Assembly: GCA_964607445.1 (NCBI GenBank)
Contig: CAZSKN010000013.1
Span: 1-64,000 of the forward strand
DNA: 64,000 nucleotides
Direction: 5' to 3'
From: CALCKU01 sp964607445
GTDB lineage: Bacteria; Pseudomonadota; Alphaproteobacteria; Caulobacterales; Maricaulaceae
Shown: one piece after another, positions 8,864 to 16,808 of the stretch
Layout: each line of letters begins with the position of its first letter
How positions within the stretch are numbered: the first letter of the stretch is position 1
Notes under the pieces: generated by a model
Databases searched by the model: none
What the model saw: the letters and a program-made list of their open reading frames with translations, nothing else
What the model was told of the DNA's origin: nothing
Made by a program: the position numbers and the translations under genes

Positions 8864-9809
8864 TAACGGCCTCCATCCAGATTTGATTGAGCAGGCTTGG
8901 AACAGCGCGATGCGCTGGGCATTTAGACGGAGAGATCGTTAAAAAGGACAAGCGCGGATCTAAGTCTTTTTTGGCCGCTTGATGCACTGAGAAAACAACT
9001 AAAGTCCCCGGCTTTAAAGGGCCTAATTGAGATGAACTCACCGTCTTGGATTGACGCAATACATTATCAGGTGCGTGCATTATACGCGCTTGAATTTCCT
9101 CTATGGAGGATGTGCTATGCCCCGCCTGATATAAGGACTGCATCTCCTCAAGAGATTTTGTGAGGTTTTGGACTGCAATTGAGATAGCGTGAACGCCTGA
9201 AAGGTCTCCGTTCATATCTTTTGCGAGTTGGCTATGCGCCTTATGCAAAGCACCCGTTGCAATCCAATAAACCCAATTCAAAGGACTAAAGGAACGAATG
9301 GCTTGATTGACACGCTTTCCCGCACGTACAGTTTTTTCAGTCGACACAAAATCAGTTACGAAAAGACGACCTGTAAGCTCTTGCATAATTTCATCGGCGG
9401 GTCTTTCACTCTCGCCGCGTACAAATTTAGCAGCCATCAGAACGAGATTCTTATCCCATACATGACCCTCCTTATTTAGCCGAGCTTCAAGTTCAACCTG
9501 TTCTTCGATACGCGATAAATTCGAAATAGATTTCGCGGATGGAAACCAACTATAGCTAACGCGTAACAGCGGTGCGAACATTCTCTTTATGCGTGAAGGT
9601 CTTGGTGGTGCTTCAATGCCTGTTTCCAAGACTAATTGCCTGACTCGCATGGCCGCCTTCATACGTGCAACAATCAGACGGTTAATCAAAGGTCCTCGAT
9701 AAATATAGTCACGATCGAGATCTGGGTTGTTGACTTCTTGTACGATAAGACGGCTAGACGTCACCCGATGCACATCAATAAGAAATGGTATTCGGATATG
9801 GCGGCTCAT
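8856..9809 (-). CDS. Possible degenerate cytochrome P450-like protein
   Basis: I do not recognise this 317-residue protein with certainty. Its last 90 residues line up with the C-terminal part of cytochromes P450: an RIMHAP helix in place of the ExxR segment, LGPLKPGTLVVFSVHQAAKKD like the PxGT-strand and AxxD region, then PSKCPAHRA where the haem-thiolate Cys loop is expected. The ExxR glutamate appears to be Ile, and the meander between AxxD and Cys is about 15 residues short. It starts five bases after the alpha-dioxygenase stop and overlaps the OYE gene. In fungal Ppo enzymes a peroxidase-fold dioxygenase is fused to a P450 domain, which makes this neighbour suggestive. It could instead be an unrelated helical protein. 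Confidence 0.4.
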   Translation of the reverse strand: MSRHIRIPFLIDVHRVTSSRLIVQEVNNPDLDRDYIYRGPLINRLIVARMKAAMRVRQLVLETGIEAPPRPSRIKRMFAPLLRVSYSWFPSAKSISNLSRIEEQVELEARLNKEGHVWDKNLVLMAAKFVRGESERPADEIMQELTGRLFVTDFVSTEKTVRAGKRVNQAIRSFSPLNWVYWIATGALHKAHSQLAKDMNGDLSGVHAISIAVQNLTKSLEEMQSLYQAGHSTSSIEEIQARIMHAPDNVLRQSKTVSSSQLGPLKPGTLVVFSVHQAAKKDLDPRLSFLTISPSKCPAHRAVPSLLNQIWMEAVNA

Positions 9810-9814
9810 GATCG

Positions 9815-11650
9815 TTATTCCGCCGTATCGAATGGGAAGAAAGCGTTACGCCGACTCCGAAGCAAGGGTTTCAGTTCAGGACAATGACGCTCCAAGACAT
9901 CAAACATCCCATTATTTAGAACCCACTCATACCCAACTTTCGTATAAATTTCTGGTCGGAAATCATCCGTGTAAAAACGGTCGCTTTTTAATCGACGAGA
10001 AGCCATGACGATGAAAATACGAAAGACAGTATCGGAGAAGCCAAACCTAAAAGGTGTGCCGTTTTTGGATTGCGCTTCCGCTAAAGTGCCAATAAGGAAA
10101 TCGACCTTATCAACCGTTCCGTAAACATCCTTGAGCTCTTGTTGCCAGTCAGGGTTATCGGTAATATCAGCAAAGGTTTTAGGCGGTTTCATCCCAATCA
10201 GTTCGCGAAACTTTTGGAAGCGTGGAATACCGCGTTCCCGGTCTCTGAGGATATCAACGGAGGCCAAATCGATTACATTCTCCGGGTCAAAAGGATTGGG
10301 CTGTAGCATTCTGAGCGTGTCCGGATAATTATGGAGAGTCAGCGCGCCAGGATGGCTAATCCCAAGGGAATAAACAGCATCTGAAAAAGAAATTTCAGAG
10401 TAAAGCTGCCGCGCATAATCATTGGAAATCTCATGAAGATTAGCGCTTTTGACGAGTTTATTATCACTCGCGCGACGAAATTCATAATTATCAGGAATGA
10501 GGGAATGAAGACGATAAGCCGCTCCAAACTCTTCTGTCATTGAAAAAGGCGCCGTGTGATGGTCTTGAGTGGATCCGGGAATGCCTGAGACGACTTCACT
10601 ATTCGACGCGCGACCAAAGGTATTGAAATAACGCTCTCCACGTAGGCCCCAATAATTTCCACGCATGAGCATACGGCCCTTATCTGAATCCATCAGAGCA
10701 GGTGTCCATTCAACTGTATGAATTTTTGCAATCAAAGCGGATATGACTAATCGGGCCTTTTGGAACAACCATTCGCCTTCCGCATCGGGATATTCAATTT
10801 TTAGACGGTCCACCACCGCATTGTGCTCGCGCGCAAATAGTGTATGAAGCACGGAAAGACCAGTCCACCAACTTTGATTAAACCCAGATAACTCAGCGGT
10901 CGATTTGCCATTTTTCTGAATTTCAGGGGGTAAAAATCCTTTTTCATCTAACCAGAGTTTTCCGTCATCCGTAATTGTCTTACGGCCAGGCGGCGTTCTA
11001 AGTTGATGGTTGCGGGCGCGACTCGACCCATAAATCTGGGAAGCATCCCACCAATGGGTTTGTTCATTGCGGTAAGTTGTGGGTTTCCCCTCATCCAAAG
11101 GGCCTGTTTTAGAATCGGGTTTTGTATGTCCGACTTTCATGTCCTTTTGGGGCCAATTATCGTTGTCGACAGGAGGAATTGTATGATGTTTTTTGGTGCT
11201 CGGAAGACCGTGATTAACCCAATCATGGAGCATAAATTGTATCCAAGCTGCCGCAATCACATTTAAATGAGGGACAGGTACAAACTCATTACGCTTTAGG
11301 AGTTTATTAGATATTTCACGCGGATTAGGCTCAAATAATGCGTGAGTTTCGGCATAGGTCTCTTCGAGGGGTACATTACGACCAAACCTAGCGCCAGCCA
11401 TTCCCATCCACGGCTTAGCCAAATCATTAAAAGTACCATCATACGTTCGGGCGCCTATGACATCAACATCGCTAGGTCTTGGAATCTGTGGAGGCTCACG
11501 TTCTGTATCAATGAGATTGTTACGGCGGAGATTAACACGATGTCCAATGACAGTGGCAATGGCCGGAATAAATGGCAACCGATGCCACGGTCGTGAAGGC
11601 TCAGTTGTCCGAGCTAAAAATCCAAGAAACCAGTCTAATATACCCGTCAT
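9815..11650 (-). CDS. Fatty-acid alpha-dioxygenase (animal haem peroxidase/cyclooxygenase superfamily)
   Basis: The 611-residue protein matches plant-type alpha-dioxygenases along its length. AWIQFMLHDW gives the distal haem His142; THWWDASQIYG, FAREHNAVVDRL, AKIHTVEWT and NYWGLRGERY are family motifs; EEFGAAYRLHSLIPD gives the catalytic Tyr379 and proximal His382 in YxxH spacing; and DRERGIPRF and MASRRLKSDRF follow near the C-terminus. The catalytic tyrosine argues for dioxygenase rather than plain peroxidase activity. Alpha-dioxygenases add O2 at C2 of free fatty acids, giving 2-hydroperoxides that decay to aldehydes one carbon shorter. No signal peptide is seen. It is the first gene of the operon, with GAGGGGCGC directly before ATG. 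Exact substrate and regiochemistry cannot be read from sequence. Confidence 0.9.
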   Translation of the reverse strand: MTGILDWFLGFLARTTEPSRPWHRLPFIPAIATVIGHRVNLRRNNLIDTEREPPQIPRPSDVDVIGARTYDGTFNDLAKPWMGMAGARFGRNVPLEETYAETHALFEPNPREISNKLLKRNEFVPVPHLNVIAAAWIQFMLHDWVNHGLPSTKKHHTIPPVDNDNWPQKDMKVGHTKPDSKTGPLDEGKPTTYRNEQTHWWDASQIYGSSRARNHQLRTPPGRKTITDDGKLWLDEKGFLPPEIQKNGKSTAELSGFNQSWWTGLSVLHTLFAREHNAVVDRLKIEYPDAEGEWLFQKARLVISALIAKIHTVEWTPALMDSDKGRMLMRGNYWGLRGERYFNTFGRASNSEVVSGIPGSTQDHHTAPFSMTEEFGAAYRLHSLIPDNYEFRRASDNKLVKSANLHEISNDYARQLYSEISFSDAVYSLGISHPGALTLHNYPDTLRMLQPNPFDPENVIDLASVDILRDRERGIPRFQKFRELIGMKPPKTFADITDNPDWQQELKDVYGTVDKVDFLIGTLAEAQSKNGTPFRFGFSDTVFRIFIVMASRRLKSDRFYTDDFRPEIYTKVGYEWVLNNGMFDVLERHCPELKPLLRSRRNAFFPFDTAE

Positions 11651-12117
11651 GCGCCCCTCACAACTATAAGTGATTATTTTATTAATGCACCACTAAACAT
11701 ATAAAAGTCAATGCAGTGTTATAACTCTGTATATCATGTCATATCTTAAACTGGGGGAATGGGCCGTGATGGAAATCACAGTTTGGCGAAGTTTGGGCGC
11801 TTCATATCCAGCTATTATAACTTTTCAGTTCTACTTCGCTCGTAAATAGTTACAGAGACTTACTCTGCAAGTTTCTTAAAGGAGTGATTTGTTAGATGAG
11901 TATATTGCGCCGTCGTCTACGCTTGTGTGTGTCCAAGCAAAGCGCCAATCATCGGTAAAGGTTTGAGAACTCAAGGTCTAGATGTTTCATCCTGAAGATA
12001 TGGAACACTTGGCACTCCTAGCTACCGATCTAGATGGTACAAATAGGTATTAGGTAGCATGCCATCTTGTTTTGTATTATCACCTAACTAAATTATCAAA
12101 AGATATGGGGCGAGAAT
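11651..12117. other. Divergent intergenic region of 467 bp
   Basis: No convincing gene. It must hold the promoters of the alpha-dioxygenase operon (leftward) and of the gene at 12118 (rightward). Leftward, TTGACT is followed by AT-rich sequence but no strong -10 at the right spacing. Two very short open frames, starting ATG at 11769 and at 11896, have no supporting features. A GGGGCG motif occurs just before both flanking start codons. Confidence 0.5.
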
Positions 12118-12918
12118 ATGTCAAATAAACTAAAATTTATCCTGATAGTTTTGGGAATTGGGGTTCTATTATTTGCTATATTTGCCTCACGTTTCCTAGT
12201 TCCCAAAGACCCTTTAAAGTCCGCGCTAGCAGACAGCTTCAGAGTACCTGTGGATGTCCTTCATATAAACTTGCCCCCGGCAAATGGGCGCTATCCCGGG
12301 GCCGTGTTTCTGAAAACTGATCGACTGTTACCTATTGAATTTGCGAGCTCTGATGATGATAGGTTTAAGCGTGGGCAAAAGGTAAGCTTGAATGTGACTC
12401 TTAATGCAAAGGCCATTTCAACCGGTTCACTTGACCTTGGATTTTTCAAACAACTTAGCGACAGTGGGAAAACCAAAACCGTATCGTTAGAGATTTCTGA
12501 TGTTGTTCCCGTTGAAATACGAGCTGGGGATTTAAAATCAATTCTACTGTCCTCTCAAGACTCTAAAAAAGCGGCTTTGAACGAAGAGAATGTGTATATT
12601 ATTTCCAAGGCTTATGAAGGCCAAATGGTCGTTACGCTCAAAACATCCGAGAATACAAAAACGAGTGCCGTCATTGAAGATATCTCAAAATCTATGCCCT
12701 CAGCAGAAGCTAAACTTAGCGCTGATAAAAACAAAGAAGATGAGATTCGCGTTTCATTTTCCGAACCTACCGTTTTTGCTTATGAGATGATGGAGGCCTC
12801 TTTCTTCTCTACAAGTCTAAGCATTGAGCCAGATGATGTGACCCTATCCCTTATTCCTGAAGCGGAACTAGTTTCAGCTCCAAGCGCTAAAAAAAAACAG
12901 CAAATAAATGGGGACTAA
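12118..12918 (+). CDS. Membrane-anchored N-terminal part of a caspase-like protein (frame-split)
   Basis: The 266-residue frame starts with a single N-terminal membrane helix (about 5-25), then a soluble, mostly beta region rich in Ser, Lys and Asp. The start has GGGGCG upstream. No known domain was recognised in the extracytoplasmic part. The frame ends 19 bases after an A9 run (12889-12897). The frame one base back continues without a stop into a caspase-like domain and has no ATG, GTG or TTG start before codon 13134. The simplest reading is that the two frames encode one protein, joined by a -1 frameshift or broken by a homopolymer error or mutation. Confidence 0.6.
   Translation: MSNKLKFILIVLGIGVLLFAIFASRFLVPKDPLKSALADSFRVPVDVLHINLPPANGRYPGAVFLKTDRLLPIEFASSDDDRFKRGQKVSLNVTLNAKAISTGSLDLGFFKQLSDSGKTKTVSLEISDVVPVEIRAGDLKSILLSSQDSKKAALNEENVYIISKAYEGQMVVTLKTSENTKTSAVIEDISKSMPSAEAKLSADKNKEDEIRVSFSEPTVFAYEMMEASFFSTSLSIEPDDVTLSLIPEAELVSAPSAKKKQQINGD
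12889..12897 (+). other. A9 homopolymer, site of -1 frame switch
   Basis: Nine consecutive A between gct and cagc. Reading passes from the frame of the gene at 12118 to the frame one base back. Poly-A runs of this kind support programmed slippage in insertion sequences and some other bacterial genes, but they are also common sites of indel error. Confidence 0.6.
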
Positions 12919-14540
12919 TCACACTAGCCTCAGGTGTCTATCCTGAGCAAAAAATCTGGAACCAAAGCTGGAACCATGCCAGTGCAAACTCCGTCAACGA
13001 AGCCCTCCGACAATTCGGACCAGACTTTAATCACCGGCATCATGCAAGTGACGATGCGCCGCTGACACGTGATCTCGCGACAGCTATATTAGATAAAAGC
13101 CTCAAAAAGGCATCCCAAGATAACGTTGAATTATTGGTGGTGTATTACGTTGGTCATATGCTGCTACGTGATGATGGTGAACTCGTCTTGCTAACCGCAG
13201 ACAGTCAAAGCAATAATTACCAAACTGACGTTTCAGCCTCTCTTTCTCTTCGCGAGGTTTATGAAAAGCTAGAAAGTTCGGGGAAGAGATTTGTCCTGTT
13301 TGTCGATGGCTGCCTACAAAGCGAGCGTATTGATGAGTTTAGAGACAGTTTGGGGCTAGTTTTACCGGGCGGGCATGGTCAAATGCATTATATAGGCCCA
13401 GAGGATTTGATCACAAATGAGCTCAGGCTTTATTCTGATGCTGTGGATGCCTTTGCGGACGAGCATGATTATCTACATACTAACAACCCTGTTATACTGG
13501 CGGCGAAGCCGGGGACAGTTGCGCCGGGCGTTGCTGACCCGCTCAATGAGTGGGGCTCGGTGCATGGCCCTTTATCAGGGCGCATTGTAAGAAATTCATA
13601 CTATGTAAACTACGGAGAATCAAACCGACAATTACAAGACCTTGTCCGGAGTACTGTTGATTTTAACGGCGTTGGCCAATTGACCTCTGAAGGCACGATC
13701 AGTTGGAGTGACTTTGAGGCTTTTCGCACAATCGGATTGAGTGGAACAGTAACGAAGCAGCCCAAAATGCTAACGAAGAAACCCTTTGATGGCATTACCC
13801 ATTTGACACCCTTTGCGGATGAAAGTGGACTATGGATAAGTGACTTTAACGGAGACATATGGGAATATCATTTTTCTGATGTCCGCCGCGAAAAGATAAT
13901 CAGTAAGGAACCCTTCAAAGTTATGGCTGGAATAGCCGGTACCAATCATACTGTGATTTATGATGGATGGGACCACAGTATTGTTATTCAGAGAAAAGCT
14001 GACGCTGATGCTATAACAGTCGCGGAAAATATAGGTATCGACGTTCTAAAAGGATATCCCAACCCTACAGTACTGGTTATTGAAAATAATGGCGACATAT
14101 CAATTCTTGACGGCGTATTCAGATTAGAAGGTGATCAGTTGCAGCGACTGTTTGATGTCGAGGCTAGCGATGTATTTGACGCAGTGGATGCCGACAACGG
14201 GGCTGTGTATCTATCTATGCCTGAATTGGGTGTAATCTCTCGGGTCGACGCGCAGTCGAGAACTGTTTATGTGACAGGACTGACGGATCCCGCCCTTATT
14301 TTTCATACAAACCGGTATCTTTATGTTTCGTCAGGCGATGGGTTAACTATCTACCGTATTGATCAGAATAAGAAGGTTGAGATGTTTACGGTGACGGAAT
14401 ATTTCGACGTCAAAGACCTGCCTTACCATTCACGCCGTGCTTTTACAGTACTAGGTCAAGATAGGCTTATATTTGGCGTTGATGGGTTTTTATATGAAAT
14501 TGATAGCAAAGAGGTTGACTGGAAGACTTTAGAGCACTGA
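12891..14540 (+). CDS. Caspase-like (C14) peptidase with C-terminal beta-propeller-like region
   Basis: The open frame follows a TAA at 12888-12890. From about codon 12909 it reads GLITLASGVYPE, then a helix-rich stretch, then VVYYVGHMLLRDDGE with the putative catalytic His (codon 13155) and FVLFVDGCLQSE with the catalytic Cys (codon 13311). This is the order and spacing of C14 caspase-like folds; GHM replaces the usual GHG. About 300 further residues form repeated beta-rich units (for example GLWISDFNGDIWEY, GAVYLSMPELGVISR and RYLYVSSGDGLTIYR), consistent with a beta-propeller. The only in-frame start of the usual kind before the His is TTG at 13134, too late to preserve the fold, so the true N-terminus is probably the frame at 12118. 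Caspase-like peptidases in bacteria often act in defence or regulated proteolysis; target unknown. Confidence 0.65.
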   Translation, partial: KKTANKWGLITLASGVYPEQKIWNQSWNHASANSVNEALRQFGPDFNHRHHASDDAPLTRDLATAILDKSLKKASQDNVELLVVYYVGHMLLRDDGELVLLTADSQSNNYQTDVSASLSLREVYEKLESSGKRFVLFVDGCLQSERIDEFRDSLGLVLPGGHGQMHYIGPEDLITNELRLYSDAVDAFADEHDYLHTNNPVILAAKPGTVAPGVADPLNEWGSVHGPLSGRIVRNSYYVNYGESNRQLQDLVRSTVDFNGVGQLTSEGTISWSDFEAFRTIGLSGTVTKQPKMLTKKPFDGITHLTPFADESGLWISDFNGDIWEYHFSDVRREKIISKEPFKVMAGIAGTNHTVIYDGWDHSIVIQRKADADAITVAENIGIDVLKGYPNPTVLVIENNGDISILDGVFRLEGDQLQRLFDVEASDVFDAVDADNGAVYLSMPELGVISRVDAQSRTVYVTGLTDPALIFHTNRYLYVSSGDGLTIYRIDQNKKVEMFTVTEYFDVKDLPYHSRRAFTVLGQDRLIFGVDGFLYEIDSKEVDWKTLEH

Positions 14541-14993
14541 CCCATTCACCGCGACCTGTGCGCCAACTTTCAACTATTTTCTGGTAGAGTCATTTGACAA
14601 CTTTGGCCTCATGCGGCCCTCTGTTGCAAGTGTTGATTTTGGGCATATTTTCCAGCATTCGGTTTCCCCGAATATACGACATAGTTTCTTGATATTAACT
14701 GATAACCAAAAAATTCATAAGTCCGTTAATCTTATCAAGGCACTGGTTTCTTGGTGTATATTTTTACTATGTCTGAGGGCACACCTGTCCCTCAGCGCAT
14801 TTCAAGTAAAATAGTCATGGCCGCGGCTCACGTTGTTACGCCCGCACCAAAGCGGGATGATCTTTCAGGCTTCAGTCTTATGTAATGTCAGTCGTAAAAG
14901 ACGTCCTGTGAACGCATCCCATATCAGGACCCGACGAGGGATTGACAGGTTAAGGTTATCTAGTTTAAATTATGTTGTGATGGGGGGCGTTCC
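14541..14993. other. Intergenic region of 453 bp
   Basis: No recognised gene. It contains a hairpin with arms ctgaggg and ccctcag (14773-14795) without a following T tract. A 38-codon frame at 14769-14885 starts MSEGTPVPQRISSK; it has no recognised match and no clear ribosome site. The 3' end holds a likely promoter for the lipoprotein gene. Confidence 0.4.
14942..14971 (+). promoter_or_regulatory. Candidate sigma-70 promoter of the lipoprotein gene
   Basis: TTGACA at 14942-14947 is a perfect -35 box. An 18-base spacer leads to taaatt (14966-14971), a moderate -10. The lipoprotein ATG lies 22 bases downstream, behind GGGGGGCG. Confidence 0.4.
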
Positions 14994-16247
14994 ATGACTT
15001 TTAAATATTTTTATAGTGTAGTTTTTTTAGGTTTAGTTGCATGTTCTGCGCCGAATTCATCAGAGTCTGTCGGCTATAGAGGGCCGGCGAGTGTTGAGGC
15101 CGCTGGAGAATTCCCGCAAGCTGTCATGGCGAATATTCCGGCAGATGTCATATATGAAGAAGTTCAAGTGTTAGTCGAGCCTGCGATTACACGAGAAGTG
15201 AGTATTCCGCCAAGATATGAAACGGTGACGAAACGCGTTATCGATCAACCTGCGCGGACTGTTGAACGCGTGATTCCATTCCCATCCCCACCGCCTCCAC
15301 CGCCCCCACCGCCAAACTCTGATCCTGTTGCGGGTGTGCCTGTGCCTTTGCCTAGAATCAGCGGTCCAGCACCTATTGTTGAACGGGTTCATATCCCGCC
15401 AAGTTATAAGACGATCACAGAAAGGGTTCTTGTACAGCCTGCTGCATCCGAAATTATTGAAATTCCCCCTGTTTACAGAACTGAACGCCGGGAGGTGCTT
15501 AAGCCTAGACATCCCTTTTCTTGGGCCTTGGATCCGGAAAACACATTGCCTTATTTCTCTCCCCCGGCGACGACGGTGCAAGAAGATATAAATAATGATT
15601 TTTTTAAAAAAGAAGTTGACGGGCAATATGTAAACCCAAATTTGCGTGACGTTTTCGAACATATTACCGGAGTGTTATCGCGTCATGATACGCTCTCTTA
15701 TCCTTATCGGGTTTTTAAATATGAAAAAGGATATGCAATATTAACGGACCCTGAGCGTATAAAACGGGATGGAAATATTGATATCGATACCGAAGGGGTG
15801 CGGCGTGATTTGGAGCAAAAAAACGCCCGTAGCTTTAATGAATATATAAGTGCATTTTTGCGCGCGCCAGAAAACAGAATGCGGTATATCGCGTTTATCG
15901 TAACGTCGAAACGTCATATAGAGACGAGCCCAGACGTGGCGACCCCGCAAACACTCAGAGTAACATTAAATACGGGTGGAACGCACCGGTCTTTACCTCT
16001 GGAGTTATTAGAAAAATACGAGTTTGATGACACTTACCGCGTACAGGTGCGGGTTTACGAATTTCCGTCAGTTCCCAAAATTGAACAGCTGCCGCATACG
16101 CTAGACGGCATAGGGTCGACACTGGGACCGGAAACGCGCTTGGCAGAAATAAAGGCATATGACCCGACGACGTTCGCGCCGCTTAAATTCAGAGCACATA
16201 AAAGAGGTAGTTTTATACTCGCTGAATTTTTCAATGAAAATCAGTAA
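14994..16247 (+). CDS. Proline-rich repeat lipoprotein, unknown function
   Basis: The 417-residue protein has a lipoprotein signal (GLVAC, Cys17). Residues about 55-170 contain three copies of a degenerate unit of the type EVxIPPxYxTVTxRVxxQPA, and the first two are separated by a run of nine prolines. The unit resembles IPP/VPAxYxTV repeats found in several envelope proteins. The second half (about 180-417) is a soluble domain I do not recognise, with basic and aromatic patches and the stretch YIAFIVTSKRHIE. It begins after a good -35 box and a GGGGGGCG motif. Periplasmic or outer-membrane anchoring is expected. Its neighbours are the caspase-like protein upstream and a membrane protein downstream, with which it may form a unit. 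Confidence 0.65.
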   Translation: MTFKYFYSVVFLGLVACSAPNSSESVGYRGPASVEAAGEFPQAVMANIPADVIYEEVQVLVEPAITREVSIPPRYETVTKRVIDQPARTVERVIPFPSPPPPPPPPPNSDPVAGVPVPLPRISGPAPIVERVHIPPSYKTITERVLVQPAASEIIEIPPVYRTERREVLKPRHPFSWALDPENTLPYFSPPATTVQEDINNDFFKKEVDGQYVNPNLRDVFEHITGVLSRHDTLSYPYRVFKYEKGYAILTDPERIKRDGNIDIDTEGVRRDLEQKNARSFNEYISAFLRAPENRMRYIAFIVTSKRHIETSPDVATPQTLRVTLNTGGTHRSLPLELLEKYEFDDTYRVQVRVYEFPSVPKIEQLPHTLDGIGSTLGPETRLAEIKAYDPTTFAPLKFRAHKRGSFILAEFFNENQ

Positions 16248-16298
16248 TGAAAGTCAGTAGTGGAAATCAATAATAGAATTTAGGAGGGGCAATTAAAA

Positions 16299-16757
16299 GT
16301 GTTAAAGCAACGTAAGAAAATTTGGTATCTTTGGGCCATATGTTCATTAATCGTCTTTCTGGTTTTACTGCTGTTAACCTTGACCAATCGGTTTGAAGGT
16401 TACCGCCTGTATATTTGGGGTGTTTGGTTTGGCACGATTATCGTGAGTAATATTTTGATTATTCTGTCAACATTTGTGTTTGAAGAAAAGGCGGGAATGC
16501 GCGATAAACCGCCGATTAGTAGCTTTCTATTCAGGATCGCGTGGGGCTTTAGTTTTCTGTTTTTATTACTCCCACTCTCGGCTGTATTTACTTGGCCCCT
16601 GACGAATATTGCAAACCCTATCGTCACCTTTGAACAAATCGGTGTCGTCGCGATGGCGACAGAACCGTTAATGGCGATTACGTTAAGCCTTTTATTCTAT
16701 GGGGATAATTTGAAATCTCTCTTTGGGGGCGGTGACGAAGACGCTTTACAAGATTAA
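16299..16757 (+). CDS. Integral membrane protein, unknown
   Basis: A 152-residue protein with membrane helices near 8-28, 40-62, 80-105 and 115-135, and an acidic C-terminal tail (GGGDEDALQD). The GTG start is supported by TAGGAGGGG nine bases upstream. It follows the lipoprotein gene by 51 bases and is convergent with the peptidase operon. No family was recognised. Confidence 0.6.
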   Translation: MLKQRKKIWYLWAICSLIVFLVLLLLTLTNRFEGYRLYIWGVWFGTIIVSNILIILSTFVFEEKAGMRDKPPISSFLFRIAWGFSFLFLLLPLSAVFTWPLTNIANPIVTFEQIGVVAMATEPLMAITLSLLFYGDNLKSLFGGGDEDALQD

Positions 16758-16808
16758 TTCTACCGGCAATCACCTGTAAAGCTATGCTTATCTGTAAAAA
16801 AAGAGGGC

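Noticed and set aside
9815..11650. Plain haem peroxidase annotation
   Set aside because: The YxxH catalytic tyrosine and alpha-dioxygenase-specific motifs along the full length favour a fatty-acid dioxygenase.
14611..14814. 67-codon plus-strand frame in the intergenic region
   Set aside because: No ribosome site, unbiased composition; crosses a hairpin.
15286..15315. Short CCGCC-type repeats as a possible repeat array
   Set aside because: They are codons of a proline run in a lipoprotein, not spaced repeats; no CRISPR array was found.
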